Assembly: GCA_037974965.1 (NCBI GenBank)
Contig: JBBPFI010000003.1
Span: forward strand, 248,001 to 312,000
Length of the DNA stretch: 64,000 bases
From: Dacryopinax spathularia
Lineage: Eukaryota; Basidiomycota; Dacrymycetes; Dacrymycetales; Dacrymycetaceae
Direction: 5' to 3'
Made by a program: the position numbers and the translations under genes. Shown here in pieces: positions 47,858 to 59,709 of this stretch. The notes beneath the pieces were generated by a model that did no database searches, was not told the origin of the DNA, and worked only from the letters and a program-made list of their open reading frames with translations. The stretch's first letter is position 1, and every line of letters begins with the position of its first letter.

Positions 47858-48190
47858 GGTTTAAAACAAAAGGGAATTCAAGTGTGAGTCTATTGACTTT
47901 GGGAGCCTCTCGATTAGAGTGTATTGTACACTATCTTCCGTCAAAAAGCGCTTTGTGTCATTTGGATAAGTATGTCAGGCCTCGTCACGCCGGAGTAGGC
48001 AAGATGGACTGGTCATCATCCTATATACCAGCCATGACCCAAATTCTAGTGGCTATGCCCCACGAGCGCTTACTTCCGTTCCCGCCAAACGCGACTCATC
48101 AAGCGCCCACCACCCCCCCTCTCCAAATCACCGTAAGTACTGTAATCTGCAGCTGCCGGTCAGCGCACAACATCAACAACAGACCGGCGC
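47858..48190. other. Intergenic, no gene seen
   Basis: Between the beta-lactamase-like gene and the HIT-finger gene, same orientation. Short ORFs here are not supported. Confidence 0.5.
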
Positions 48191-49277
48191 ATGTCCATCT
48201 CACTACGATTATCGAGCCTCGAAAAACGTCTGAACCCTACGGGACTATCAATAACAGCGATTGAGCAGCAACCTTGTGGATTGTGAGTTCCTCCCTCTGC
48301 TGTTCCTCGGGAGCTGACAACTGATAGAATGTTGTGATACTTAGATGCGGAAGACAGTTTGCGAAGTATACATGTCCGAGATGTAACGTCCCTTATTGCT
48401 CTTTGACCTGCTATCGGTCAGAGGTACACATATCCATCTTCCCCGGCTCATACGTGGGAGGAAACGAGGGCTGACGACAGTTATGCGAGCAGGCACACAC
48501 CCAATGCACAGAACCGTTCTACAAACAGGCAATAGAAGATGAGATCCTCTCCCAGCCCTCCAAATCAAAGGAAGAAAAGAAAGCGATGCTAGAGATGTTA
48601 AAGCGGTTTGAGGAGGAGAGCGCTGCTGGCCTCGGCGTCGAAGACTCAGACTCAGACGACGAGGGTGGAGAAGTGGAGGGGGAGGAAGAGGGCGAAAACA
48701 ATCTGGCTAAGAAGCTCGCTGGCGTGGACATCGGTATGTCCCCCTTCCTCCACCTGTGTCGAGCGAGTGCCGCGGGAGGAAACGAGAAGCGGAAGTGTGC
48801 TGACTAGGCAGTGCAGATACGGCAGACCCCGACGAGCTCTGGAACGCGCTGAGTGACGAGCAGAGGAGGGCGTTTAACCGGTTGTTGGAGGATCCGGAGA
48901 GCGAGGAGGCTAGGGTGCTTTTCGCGCGCGCGGCGCAGGCCGCGGCAGAAGGGGAGGAAGGATCATCGCTTGAGGAAGAGGAAGAGGAAGAGGAGGAAGA
49001 GGAAGGGGAAGGGGAAGGGGAAGTTGATGACTCGCCCTCGCTGTCCTTATCATCGCGTGCAGAAGGTAGGACAGGGAAGGGAGGACCGAGGGTGGGGAAG
49101 CGGCCGGAAATGCTGCACGTGCAGGGGAGGGTTGGGAAGTTGATGATCGAGGAGTTGCAGGCGCGGAAGGAGGATGCGGCTGGGTCGGAAGAGCAAGATC
49201 AGGAAGAGCAGGAGAGGGAGAGGAAGGAGGGGAGGAGATCGGTGGGAACGCCAGATCGGGCAGGGAGAGGACGCTAA
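48191..49277 (+). CDS. HIT-type zinc-finger protein, ZNHIT2-like
   Basis: Four exons (48191..48282, 48345..48423, 48493..48733, 48817..49277), 290 aa. The zf-HIT module lies at residues 29-62: C29-x2-C32, C41-x2-C44 in YTCPRCNVPYCSLTCYR, C49, C53, H59 and C62; it is assembled from three exons. Then EKKAMLEMLKRFEEES, acidic tracts, and LWNALSDEQRRAFNRLLEDPESE, a segment characteristic of ZNHIT2. Animal ZNHIT2 acts with R2TP/HSP90 in assembling U5 snRNP, so a cochaperone role is likely by homology. The acidic poly-Glu run near residue 190 is encoded by GAGGAA repeats. The ATG at 48191 was chosen because it gives the intact finger. Confidence 0.83.
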
Positions 49278-50480
49278 AAAGTGGTTTGAACTGCCTCATT
49301 GGACTTGTTGTACGATATTGTAACTTGACTGGTAACTGTTAAATCTCTGTCGGGTGCTTTAAACGCTAAGAAGAGAGGGAACGATCTGCCATCTGGCCGA
49401 ATACCGAGAAATGATCTAGCATGTTAGTGGGATCACACCCACCAGTATGTACGTTATTGCCGTCCACTCATAAATCTCTCTTTGCAGATTGGTTAAAACC
49501 ATTCCCTATCCACCCACACAGCCAAAGGGATTTTCACGCCCCTCAATCCACCCGCCCTCTCTCGCCTCTCGCAAATCCTGCGACAAGCCTAGGGTGACAG
49601 CGACGACCCGAGCGGTCCTCCCAACCACGTTGCGTCATTCGTTCATTTTGCCTCCGAGGAGTACCGCACCGGTCGTCGTCGTTGGACGCTTTCCTCCTGC
49701 GGCAGGCGAGAATTTGCGCCCGCCACACAGGCTGATGTGCTCCTTCCTGGCTGGCTGGCTGGCTGGCTGGGCTGCTACTGGTGAGGTCGCAGGTTGCGCC
49801 AGACTGAATGTTAAATAAGGGATGGTGTGTGAGATTATATTTTTTTAAGTTTGGTGTGGCGAGCCAGGAGGGCGATCGGATTGGCCGAACGGGGGGCGCC
49901 GAACGACCGCATCGGTCCTCAAGCGCCAACGGAGCAAAGTGGTGGTGGTGGTTTTTATGAGCCCAGGGCAAAGGAGTACTGTAATGCGGGAAATGAGCGC
50001 GTGGAGACAAGTACCGTTCGAGTTGCCCTCGCGCGGGTTTTGACCCGCCTCACACACACACACTCACGCTCACACCGCTCTCCATTCGTCTATCAACTCT
50101 GTGATCATCATCCATCACTTCCCCCTTCCCCCCTGTTCACCCTCTTCCTCGCACCACCCCTCAACTTCTCATTCGTTCTCACACCCCTGACGTCTCTCTG
50201 CCTCATTCGAGTGTGTGTGAAGAGTCAAATCGGCAGACGCAGACGCCGGACTGTGCCCAGTCATACACCAGAATATCCCCTCCCCTTCCGAGTTGCCGGT
50301 CAGGGCGCCAACGCATGCGACATTTCCCGCCCGACTTGGCCAGTTAGTACATATACCCCCTCAATCGAATACAGCCGCCCCCCTTCCTCCCCTCGTCCCT
50401 GACCTGAGCAACCACCCCTCTCCCCCCCTTCCCTTCCCCCTTCCCCCCAACCAACCAAAAGCAAGACCAAGACAGTAACG
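49278..50480. promoter_or_regulatory. Intergenic region with ZIP transporter promoter
   Basis: 1.2 kb. A GGCT tetranucleotide repeat lies near 49748-49770; CACACA/CTCACA and pyrimidine-rich leader sequence precedes the ZIP start from about 50050. A large open frame on the minus strand is not supported. No zinc-response element could be defended by eye. Confidence 0.45.
49748..49771 (+). repeat. GGCT tetranucleotide microsatellite
   Basis: About five to six tandem GGCT units in noncoding DNA between two genes. Confidence 0.8.
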
Positions 50481-51748
50481 ATGTCCGACTCGGATGATCT
50501 CCAATGCGGCGGCGTGTCGAACGAGGTTGACTGGTTCGGCCTCCGGATTGGCTCGATATTCATCATCATGGCCACCTCGATGGCTGGCGCGCTCTTCCCC
50601 GTGCTGGCAAGGAAGGCCCCCTGGCTGCACGTACCCAGGGAAATCTTCGAGTAAGCCGCTTGTTCCTCTTCGGGTGTGCAGCCCGTGCCTGGATCAATCG
50701 CTGATCCCATCTTGGCAGCTTCGCAAAGTACTTCGGTTCCGGAGTCATCGTGCGTCTTCTTCCCCTTTCCCCTGTCCGAAACAGCTGCTGACTTGTTGCT
50801 GGCGTGCTCTTCAGATAGCAACAGCGTTCATACACTTGTTAGCTCCCGCGTTCGATGAGCTCACATCGCCCTGTCTCGAGGGCGCATGGACGGAGTACGA
50901 CTGGGCGCCGGCAATCGCCATGGTTGCCGTGTTTGCAGTGTTCATCGTTGAGCTGCTGGCGTTCCGCTGGGGCACGGCCAAGCTGAAGGCGCTCGGTGTC
51001 GAAGCGTACGACGTGCACGGACACGATGTTGGTCCTGGGGGACACATGGCCGCGCACGGCCCGGAGGGCCAGCAGCAGACCGTGAACGGCGGGGACCTGC
51101 CCCCGCTGGGTAACATCATCTCGCGCAACCTGCCCGCCGAGGCCGAACTGGAGGCGGCGAACTCGGAGAAAGAGGGTGTCGAGCATGCCCACGTCACTTC
51201 CGGCGCGGCGCAGATCCTGGGTGTCGCCATCCTCGAATTCGGTGTTATCTTCCATTCCGTCATCATCGGCCTCACCCTCGCAGTGGACGACAACTTCATC
51301 CAGCTGTTCATCGTCATCATCTTCCATCGTGCGTCCTCTTCTCCCCTCTCCCCTCCGTGTCCACTCCTACTAACCCCCACCCGCAGAGATGTTCGAAGGC
51401 CTCGGTCTCGGCACCCGTCTTGCATTCCTCGACCTCCCCCGCTCATACCGTTTCGCCCCCATGATCGGCTCGATCGCCTACGGCCTCGTAACGCCCATCG
51501 GGATCGCCGCCGGTCTCGGCGTTCGCTCGACATACAACCCCAACAGCACGACCGCGTCGATCGTCTCCGGTATCCTTGACTCGACCTCGGCGGGTGTGCT
51601 GCTCTACACGGGTCTGGTCGAGCTGCTGGCGCATGAGTTCTTGTTCAACCCGGTCATGGCGACGGCCAGTAACGGCCGGGTGATATACGCCATCGTGTGC
51701 ATGCTCACGGGCGCAGGGCTGATGGCGCTGCTCGGTCGGTGGGCGTAA
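50481..51748 (+). CDS. ZIP-family zinc/iron transporter (ZRT1/2-like)
   Basis: Four exons (50481..50650, 50719..50749, 50815..51328, 51387..51748), 358 aa. Eight hydrophobic helices are visible; the second and third are preceded by FAKYFGSGVIIATAFIHLLAPAFDEL, a hallmark (HLLAPAFDEL) of fungal plasma-membrane Zrt proteins. The cytosolic loop carries HxHxH-type residues (DVHGHDVGPGGHMAAH), the zinc-binding loop. Helix IV shows EFGVIFHSVIIGLTL, with the conserved His and Glu that bind metal, and helix V has FHQMFEGLGLG. It takes up Zn2+ (and possibly Fe2+), probably at the plasma membrane. Exon 2 is only 31 nt. The loop is shorter than in yeast Zrt1. Confidence 0.94.
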
Positions 51749-53238
51749 TCCCCCTACCTAACCCTCATCTTCCCCTTCCCCTGTTTCGTCCGCACGGTCG
51801 TGCTCGGTAGTATAATGTAGCATGGCCTGCTGCGTCAGGGCAAGAATAAGCGGATGTACGAGTTTTTGTGCGTCGTTGTCCGGGACTGAGACTGCGTTAA
51901 GATTAATTAGAGCTTTTGTTTGAGCTTCTGTTCGAGCTGATTTGTTGTTCTTTTTCGTCGTTTGGCGACATCGATATAATTGTTAAACTCCCAATTTCTG
52001 TCGTCCGTGTGCCGTCGAAATTCCGGCCTGTTGCGCCACAGATCTGGAGTACACCTCTTCGCAGCAGCGCATAACGGCTTCATATTCTAGCATAAGCCGG
52101 GCTTGTCGTACAGCAGCCATAAAGAGCAGAGAGAGCCGGTATTACAGAAGCAGAATAAAGGAATACAGTACGAGCGCATACATCGACTTCCCAAGCAAGA
52201 AGGACGGACCGACCGAGGCTCCACTTTGTCCGTATCGCCCAGCTAGGCCCGGCGTGCAGCCCAGGAGTGGGGTATCACATGCCCCACCCACTCCTGCCCC
52301 TATCATGATGCATACGATGGGGCTCGGCGAAACCAGCAGTTCGGAGCCGGTTCATTCCTCTTTCCTCTTGCGTCTTGTGTCTGCGTCTTATCAGCGCATG
52401 CGTACAGTACCTTTACTTCAGGAATGGAGCAGGTATGGGGCCCGGTAGGTTTGCGGGTTGATATATATGAGAGACTGGATCTGCCGATGTGGGTTTGGGA
52501 TGTCCTGGACCAGGGGAGCGGGGAGATTCAGGTCGGATTGGGAGCGGTCTTGGTCGGTGGGTTGCGGGTCGTGTCCTGCAAGATAGAGGCGCATCATCCT
52601 GTTCGCTGAATAATGTGCTGATACCGCACGTTCTTATTGCGGCCTGGGGTGCATCAGTTGGTCGCTTTTTGCCGAAATGTGTTGCGTTGGCAGAGGCGTG
52701 CGTAAGCATTGGGGGCAGCTTGGCCGGATACCTTCAGCCAGTGCCGAGGCTCGCTCGCTCAGAGGGTTAAGGCGTTCAAGCGGCACGGGATTCCATTCCT
52801 CATCACAATATCGTACACAAAAAAAGAAAAAGAGGACTACTATGTTTTTTGGATTTTCTGGTTTGATCGACTTCACTTCATTTGTGTGACACGACGATTA
52901 ATCCGAAGTGAAAGGGAGAAAGAGAGGGGAGGGGAGTGTCATGAAAGATGGGGAATGGGAGATCATATGGCCTCGTTGAGATTTCGAGGTCTTTGGCATA
53001 GGGCTTGATGGGGCATAGTTCGAGACTGATTTGGGTAGTTGGAGATTTCGGGGAGAGAGACGATTTGGGCGAGAGATTTCGGGAGAGAAACGATTTGAGG
53101 GGAAGATTTCAGGAGAGCCGATTTGAGGGGAACTTCGAGAGCAGACGATTTTCAGTAGAGCGAGAGGGCGTTGATATGTTGTGAAGAGATTGTTGTTCTT
53201 CTTGATGTTGACGCAGAACTGCCGAGCAGGCGTTGTAA
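51749..53238. other. Intergenic, no gene seen
   Basis: 1.49 kb between convergent genes. The part near the minus-strand gene (53030-53165) holds imperfect tandem repeats. A small inverted repeat with CAGGAGTGG-type arms lies near 52260-52295. No coding signal. Confidence 0.5.
53033..53162. repeat. Imperfect ~30-bp tandem repeat
   Basis: At least four diverged units containing GATTT, GAGAG and CGATTTGAGGGG-like cores, all in the same orientation, just beyond the 3' end of the disordered-protein gene. Confidence 0.6.
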
Positions 53239-56013
53239 TTATTCATCATCGCCGGTCAAGTCCACAGGATATGACTCCGACCCGGGCTCCTTCGCGCGAC
53301 CCTTGCCCTTATCGACCGAGCGAGTCGACGAAGGAGAGGAAGACGAGGCAGAGGACCGACGGGCCTCGGGCTGCTGCTGCTGTGCTTGGCCTTGAGCACG
53401 CCTAGCCCTCTTAGCGGCGGCCGCGCTGCTCTCCGCCACTGGCACAGTCACGTCTTCGAGTTTCACCTCTACCTCCTCCAGCTTACGCTTGCTCGGCCTG
53501 GGCACGGGGTCGTAGGATGGCTGGGGGGTTTTCTCTCTCTTAACGGGAGGGGAGGGGATGGGAGCGACGGAAGCAGAGGACTGCTGCATTGCTCGGGTTA
53601 TGTAGGACGGGAGAGGGATCTCCCGAAGAGGAGGGTAAGTTGGCACCGGCCTGCCATCGGGGTAGCGCATGGCCGGATTTCCATTGGGAGGTGCCTGGGA
53701 TGCAACTGGAGCGAGGTTGGTGGCGTTGCCCACTGGGTTGATCGTGACCATGCCCGGTTGAGGCTGCACACCGGGAGGAGGATAAGTTGCCGTAGCCGTC
53801 GCGCTGCCTGCAACCGGCCCAGGTGCAGTAACCATCGATTCACGGCGTGAGACCGGGGGGGAGCCGGCGTCGCTTCCCGGAAGACGCAACTCGCCAAAGG
53901 GAATGGAATCGATAAGTGCGGCTTCGATCCTTCCATTCCGCCCTGCATTCGCAGGGTTGCTGCCTCGCCTCAACAGCGCGTCCGAGGGAGCACTGGGATA
54001 ACTGCCGCCTGTAGAGCGTTCGCTCTCTGACCCAGACCGGTTCAAGGGAGGCGGCGGTCCTGCAGCCGGGTAGCGATACCCCGCGGCGTTTGACGGGGGA
54101 CCGGTCCAGACCATGGGAGCGGGAGCGTGGCTAGGTACGTTGTTGTTCGGCGGAGCTTGCACGGCGTGCGGTGCCTGCGCCGGCCAAGCGACTGGCCCCA
54201 CGGGGGCGACCGACGCTGGGGGAGCAACGGGCGCAGGTGGTCCGGTCGGTGAGACATTGTTCGCTTGACGCGGGACCTCTGCCCGGACGTTGGAAAGGTT
54301 CATAAACCTTTCACGCCCATCATCGGACCTCCAGATCAGATCGCTCGCAGGTGCACCATTCTGAGTCGGAGTCTGCGGCTGCGGGGCCTGTCTGCTGGGG
54401 TCCCTCAGACGCATATTCGCCATGTCAAAATATTCCGGATATAACGCCCTGCGATTAGCGAAGGGGTCGAACGTTGGACGCACGGTCTCCTGACTTGCGG
54501 TTGTGGTGGCGGAGCTAACAGTACTTGTGGAGGCAGGAGTGTCTGGTACGACGGGGAGGGGAGACCGCCAGTTGAACGATTGTCCTCCTTGCATGGCCTC
54601 TAAGGCAGCCCTTGTTCGCGTTATGGGCGTCATTGTTCCGTCCGTCGCAGGTCGCTGCAAGTTGAATGGTAATTGGGCAGGAGAACGCATGGCAGGTGGG
54701 CTCACTGATGGGTCCGTAAGATTAGCGATACTGATTCTGTCTGTACCCGTCGCAGCCCGAGGCGGTGATTGCGCTTGACGCGAATCGCCAGGCGGAGCCC
54801 ATGGGCGAGAAGACGGGGTTGATGGTTCCACCACTTGGCGAGAAGGTTCTGTGTAGACGCCCGTCGCGGAAGGCAGCGGAGCAGGAATATCCGCCGCAGC
54901 ATTGGCGGGAGCACCCACGTTGCGGACATGCCGAGAAGAAGCTGCAGCATGGCCGACAGACTCCCCAGGGCCCGCGCTCGAAGAGGAGTTCGCAATGGAG
55001 GCGCCATTAATATGATGAGGCGGCGGGGCCTGGACTTGCACAGGGGGATGGCCTCGGTTTGTAGAGCCCGATCCATTGGATGTCGAAGGACCAGCGCGCC
55101 CAACTGGAGCAGTTGTATCTGGGACATCATCATCTTGAGTACGGCGGATGGATGGCCCGGGCACTTGGCTCTGGGTCGTGCGGCCATTGCGACGAGGGGG
55201 CGCTTGCTCCACCACTTCAGGAGATGAACCGCTAGAGCGACGAGGCGCGCGATTGTTCGCCTTATTGGACTTGCGGGCTTGCGCCTTCCGTGTACCAGTA
55301 CCCCTTGATGTGCTAGCTGTTGCTGTACGCGGCAGCCGCTGCTGTGTGATGCGTGGTGGGGGAGGCGTTGGGGTATCGTCGGTCCATGACACCACGACAC
55401 TGTAGCCTGCATTAGCCACACTTATAGAATGTGGAGGGAGGGCAACCCACATTCGCCGAATCTCGGTATCTATCCCCCGACCTTCCGAGATACTTTTCAC
55501 AGTCATGCCAGCGTGCTTCTTCGGAACCAAAAGTGCCATGCGCACCCTGCAAACTCCGCACCCATCGGTCAGGGGAATCCGGTCATAACTCATCGCGGTC
55601 ATGATAATGCATGACACGTAGACCCTTGGGCTTAGAGGCTGACGGGGATCATCGGGATGCTTGAAATGATGATTCATGTGCGCGAGGAGCCTGGTTTCGA
55701 GCGCCGCATAGTCGATGTCCGACCGTCCTTTCACGTCGTCATCCATATCGACGTCAATATCGGAGATGATGTAGAGCATTTCTTGCGGAGGTGGCCATAT
55801 CGAAGGCGGGACGCCCAGGTTGAGGTGCCGGACGTACTTTTGCAGTTCGCCGGTGAAGCCAGCCGCACTTCGCTTTTCGATTTGCAGCTGCGGAATCAGA
55901 TCATTGGGGATAACCGGGAAGAAGACCGCGGGGTGTTCGCAAGAGCCGGGTACGGTGAAGCAGTTAGTGAACATGCATAGACACACCTTGCCCTCGTCCG
56001 GAGGAGGGGGCAT
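53239..56013 (-). CDS. Large protein with N-terminal folded region and SUMO-binding-like tail, unrecognised
   Basis: One open frame of 924 aa. The N-terminal ~200 residues look folded: MPPPPDEGKVCLCMFTNCFTVPG, PAVFFPVIPNDLIPQLQI, PSIWPPPQEMLYIISDIDVDMDD, VYVSCIIMTAMSYDRIPLTDGCGVCRVRMALLVPKKHAG. The rest is Pro/Ala/Ser/Gln-rich and probably disordered. Near the C-terminus are KREKTPQPSYDPVPRPSKRKLEEVEVKLEDVTVPV, containing two VKLE-type SUMO consensus-like sites, and the final YPVDLTGDDE, a strong SUMO-interaction motif pattern. A nuclear, SUMO-connected protein is suggested, but no family is assigned. An intron near the start (GTGTGTCT after residue 8) cannot be excluded. Confidence 0.75.
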   Translation of the reverse strand: MPPPPDEGKVCLCMFTNCFTVPGSCEHPAVFFPVIPNDLIPQLQIEKRSAAGFTGELQKYVRHLNLGVPPSIWPPPQEMLYIISDIDVDMDDDVKGRSDIDYAALETRLLAHMNHHFKHPDDPRQPLSPRVYVSCIIMTAMSYDRIPLTDGCGVCRVRMALLVPKKHAGMTVKSISEGRGIDTEIRRMWVALPPHSISVANAGYSVVVSWTDDTPTPPPPRITQQRLPRTATASTSRGTGTRKAQARKSNKANNRAPRRSSGSSPEVVEQAPPRRNGRTTQSQVPGPSIRRTQDDDVPDTTAPVGRAGPSTSNGSGSTNRGHPPVQVQAPPPHHINGASIANSSSSAGPGESVGHAAASSRHVRNVGAPANAAADIPAPLPSATGVYTEPSRQVVEPSTPSSRPWAPPGDSRQAQSPPRAATGTDRISIANLTDPSVSPPAMRSPAQLPFNLQRPATDGTMTPITRTRAALEAMQGGQSFNWRSPLPVVPDTPASTSTVSSATTTASQETVRPTFDPFANRRALYPEYFDMANMRLRDPSRQAPQPQTPTQNGAPASDLIWRSDDGRERFMNLSNVRAEVPRQANNVSPTGPPAPVAPPASVAPVGPVAWPAQAPHAVQAPPNNNVPSHAPAPMVWTGPPSNAAGYRYPAAGPPPPLNRSGSESERSTGGSYPSAPSDALLRRGSNPANAGRNGRIEAALIDSIPFGELRLPGSDAGSPPVSRRESMVTAPGPVAGSATATATYPPPGVQPQPGMVTINPVGNATNLAPVASQAPPNGNPAMRYPDGRPVPTYPPLREIPLPSYITRAMQQSSASVAPIPSPPVKREKTPQPSYDPVPRPSKRKLEEVEVKLEDVTVPVAESSAAAAKRARRAQGQAQQQQPEARRSSASSSSPSSTRSVDKGKGRAKEPGSESYPVDLTGDDE

Positions 56014-57805
56014 ATTGCTGGCGAGAGTAGGGAGGTCGAGGCGACACTTGGTGACAACTGAGGGGATGATGGTGGGGAGGGGGGAAGATGGGGGGGCGTC
56101 GGGAAGGGGAAAACGGGGGGGATGTCATGCTGACCCCCAGGATTGTGGAATCAAATGCGGTGCACCGCATGTCATTGGCCGACTGTGCCGAGGCTTCTTT
56201 GATGGCCGATGCTTCCTTTGATAATCGATGGCAAACTTTCAGGGAATTCCTTGGAATGCCACGTGCGGGACAAGGGCTTCCTCCCACACAAACAAGCCGA
56301 AAAGGGAAGGTCGCAAGTCAAACTGCCACGTTTCAGGCCTGGCCCTTCCTTCAGATCACGGTATCCCCTGGCTTCTTCACCCTCAAACAAGAGCAACAAG
56401 GGACCAGCAATCTAGATCTGTCCGCCTTCTCGCGACGCAAACAAGACGACCAGGGACCATAATCTAGATTGTCGACAGTTTTGAGTTCCCCGATCTTCCC
56501 TCCCGAGCGCTCAGCTCAGGAAGCGCCCGTCACTCAGAAGAAGCTGACCAGAGAACCGCAGAAGCCGTCAGAGGCGCTCATCACAGTAGTGACCGGATTA
56601 GGAAGGTGACGAGGACAGCTCTCCTCTCGTTTCGAGGGAGGGTCCTAGGCGGCAGGTCCGCCCGGAGGCAAACCATTCACACAGTTTCTGTCTAACGCGG
56701 TTGATGAGCGTCCAGCTACGCGGTATTGAATTGCTTCCTTTTAAGGTATATCGCATTGGTGGTTACACTTGCTATGCTATCACGACGCATCGTTCTCATT
56801 CCCTCCCTCAAAGGGCACTTTCGAAATCATTTGACACATTAACGAAAATGGTTAGCTATAGGTTGCGAAGCCAAACTGAAACTTTATCATTATGGCGATC
56901 GATAGCCAGAGATACTCAGTGCAAGACGAGCTAAGCAGGAGCGGCAACTTTTGGTTGATCGATTTCCCAAACTTCCGTACCAGACAGGACTTTTTGCTTC
57001 TATAAGCTCCAGACAGGAACTGTTACAGTATGCAGCCACGGATTGTTTGGAATCATATGCATCCCACGTATCGATCATCTGGGAAGGTGTGTGTGTGTGC
57101 TCTACAGCCTTCACCTGCTGATATATGCCCTACTGATCGTTTATAAAACCACAATCCAGTTTAAAGACAAGTGACCTGATTCCAACGGTCCGGGAATGGG
57201 TACATACACATTCTGGCGGTGTGTAACAAACTATTAAGAATGGGATCGTCCTTTGGTACTCCCACTCGATGTTGTAGCTCGCTCACTGATGATGTACAGT
57301 CACATATATCCCCTCTGCCGGCTTTTTCTTGGTCCCCACTTGGTTCATAGTGCGGAGATTATCAATTTGTCGTACTAGAATCACCGAGATGTATACGCAG
57401 TAGGATCCCGACCAATGGGCTTGACAGAGGCTCCCGGCCGAATGATAAGCGGACTTGACGGACCGACGGGGCTTCACATCCAGAATGACTAGTATCGCGT
57501 TATCATCCCTTCCGTAATTCGCATGAGCCATGGCAGGATAGACGTGATCGACGAATGGCCATTTATTGAGAGCCTGTATGCATCGTTGTAGGTGTTTCAG
57601 GTGGCATGCCGCAGTACGGGACAACGCGCACTCGCCGCGGCTCAGGGGCCGCTTGCAGGAATCGCTCCCCTCACCGCTCTTCGCCCTCATCGCCCTGTTG
57701 CCGCCCTTTGAGACTCTCCACGCTGTTCATTCTATTTCCCATCCTCTTTCACACCTATCTAGCCGTACCTGCTCAAGTTGCTTGCTGTCCACTGCAAATT
57801 CAAAC
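56014..57805. other. Intergenic, no gene confirmed
   Basis: 1.8 kb between the disordered-protein gene (minus) and THP3 (plus), a divergent region. A 135-codon ATG frame on the minus strand at 57283-57690 lacks family features and overlaps the THP3 leader; not called. GC content is lower than the genes. Confidence 0.45.
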
Positions 57806-59709
57806 ATGTCGTCGTCGACGGCTTGGCCTCCCGCGCTGAAGTGAGAGTTGTTGCGAGCTACCAATATGCGTCATCTCGCTCACAATGACCTAGGTTATGG
57901 ATACAGAAATGCCTGGCTGAAGCAACTCCATCCGTCAAGCCTGCGTTGATGGATGAGATCAAGCAGATTGTGGCGAATCACTATGAGGATGGCACGCTGC
58001 ACACGACGGACTGGGACACGGTTGAGGTCAAGAGGTGCGCACTCCTTCTATGCTCCCGCAGCATTCGATCTGACCGTGACCTGAAGCCTGAAACCGTTCG
58101 TAATGCCCAAGATAACTCCGAAGAGGAAGTTGTGAGTGACGATCTCGCCTTGATGGATGGCGATCCTTACGCATCAACAGAGAGACACCGCCGGAGGCCT
58201 TCGCCTCCAACTCGGCACCAAGACCAACAAAGGCGGCTAAGAAGGGCGGTTTTACCAATTCCTGGAATTCTACTGACACTTCCAGCAATGGGTCTGCAAG
58301 CGACTCAATGCACCAGAGGAGAGAGGACAGATTTGCGAGGGAGCACGATATCGAGATGGAGCGACAGCGGCAGAAGGCAGCACGAGCGGAGGCCGATAAC
58401 CCACGCCACGTAAATCCACCTTCATCTAACGGAGCTTCATTACTTGATCGCATGGAAATACTCCATACTGCGCCGAAAAAGAAAGCGAAGTTCGTCTATC
58501 AGAATGCCGAGAACGCTTATGATCCCGTGAGCATATATGCGCACTCGCTCGGGCGAAAGCTGACGTGTCATGATCAGAATGTGCTAAACTGGGATCGACA
58601 TACCATCGTAGGCCGTAGTAAGGAGCTGGAGAAGCCGTATCTGCGCCTAACAAGCGTGAGTGGATACTTGACGCCTTGCACGCCTGGTTTTGACAAGCCT
58701 ACAGGATGCCGACCCGGACAATGTCAGACCATTACCCGTGCTGCAGCAAGCGTTCGATCTTCTTCTCAATAAGTACAAAAACCAGACGGTGAAATACGAT
58801 TACATGTGTGACCAGCTCAAGAGCATAAGACAAGATCTCACGGTGAGCATTTACCAAGGGTTTCAATAACCGTGTCTGACGGCGGATGCAGGTTCAGCGC
58901 ATTACCAACGCCTTTACCGTCAAGGTTTACGAGATACATGCTCGGATGGCTATGGAATATGTAAGCTGACTGCAGCATTCTGCCACGCGCTGTTCTCATC
59001 TTTGTGTTACAGAAAGACTTGGTGGAGTACAATGCCTGCGCCTCAGCTCTACGAGAGCTGCACGCGATGGGTTTAGAAGGTCACTATGAGGAATTTCTCG
59101 CATATCGTCTTCTCTACTTCCTCTATACCAAATCGCGAAGCGGTGCGTAGTTGAGGAAACGTGCTGCGATCCTATTTGACGCTTCCGTAGATCTTAACGT
59201 ACTAATCTCTCAGCTTACGCCAGCGCAAAAGGCAACACCCTGTATTCGTCATGCGCTGGATGTCCAAAAGGCTATGGCAACTAACAACTATCATGCTTTC
59301 TTTGAGCTCTACTTGCGAGCGCCCAATATGGGGCCATACATGATGGACTTCTACGCCGATAGGGAACGATGTTATGCGTTGATCATCATGTGTACCGCGT
59401 AAGCCTTCTTTTACTTTCTCTCAGACTATCCGACTGACCGGAGGGTCCAGATACAAAGTCCTTCCGGTTTCATTCCTCAAGACGGAGCTGGCCTTCACGG
59501 CTCCTCATCAGGTGGTCAAGTTCCTGGAAGATCATCAGGCTGCGTACTTTCAAGGCATGGATCCACCCTCTCAACAACCTGCCGGACCATGGAAGCGCGT
59601 GCAGAAAATCATCCCAGATAAGGACAAGGTCTTGGATTGCACAGCTGCTAGGCCTCATCTCATCAAGGCGGCGGTCAAGTACCAACGGTTGGACATCAAG
59701 CGCATCTGA
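57806..59709 (+). CDS. SAC3/GANP-family protein, THP3/LENG8-like
   Basis: Ten exons (57806..57840, 57894..58034, 58087..58131, 58181..58526, 58578..58655, 58705..58842, 58892..58960, 59013..59142, 59191..59398, 59451..59709), 482 aa. The N-terminal 190 residues include a short ordered start (MDEIKQIVANHYEDGTL) and a basic disordered region. From there the SAC3 domain: [102 protein letters not shown] and a VKFLEDHQAAYFQG winged-helix end. Yeast Thp3 and animal LENG8 work with Csn12/PCID2 in transcription-coupled mRNA processing and splicing. Exon 1 codes just 12 residues. Confidence 0.92.

Noticed and set aside
49543-50010. 155-codon frame on the minus strand in the ZIP promoter region
   Set aside because: Composition-driven; contains no domain and crosses microsatellite sequence.
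57283-57690. 135-codon ATG frame on the minus strand upstream of THP3
   Set aside because: No family features, poor codon pattern and overlap with the THP3 leader.
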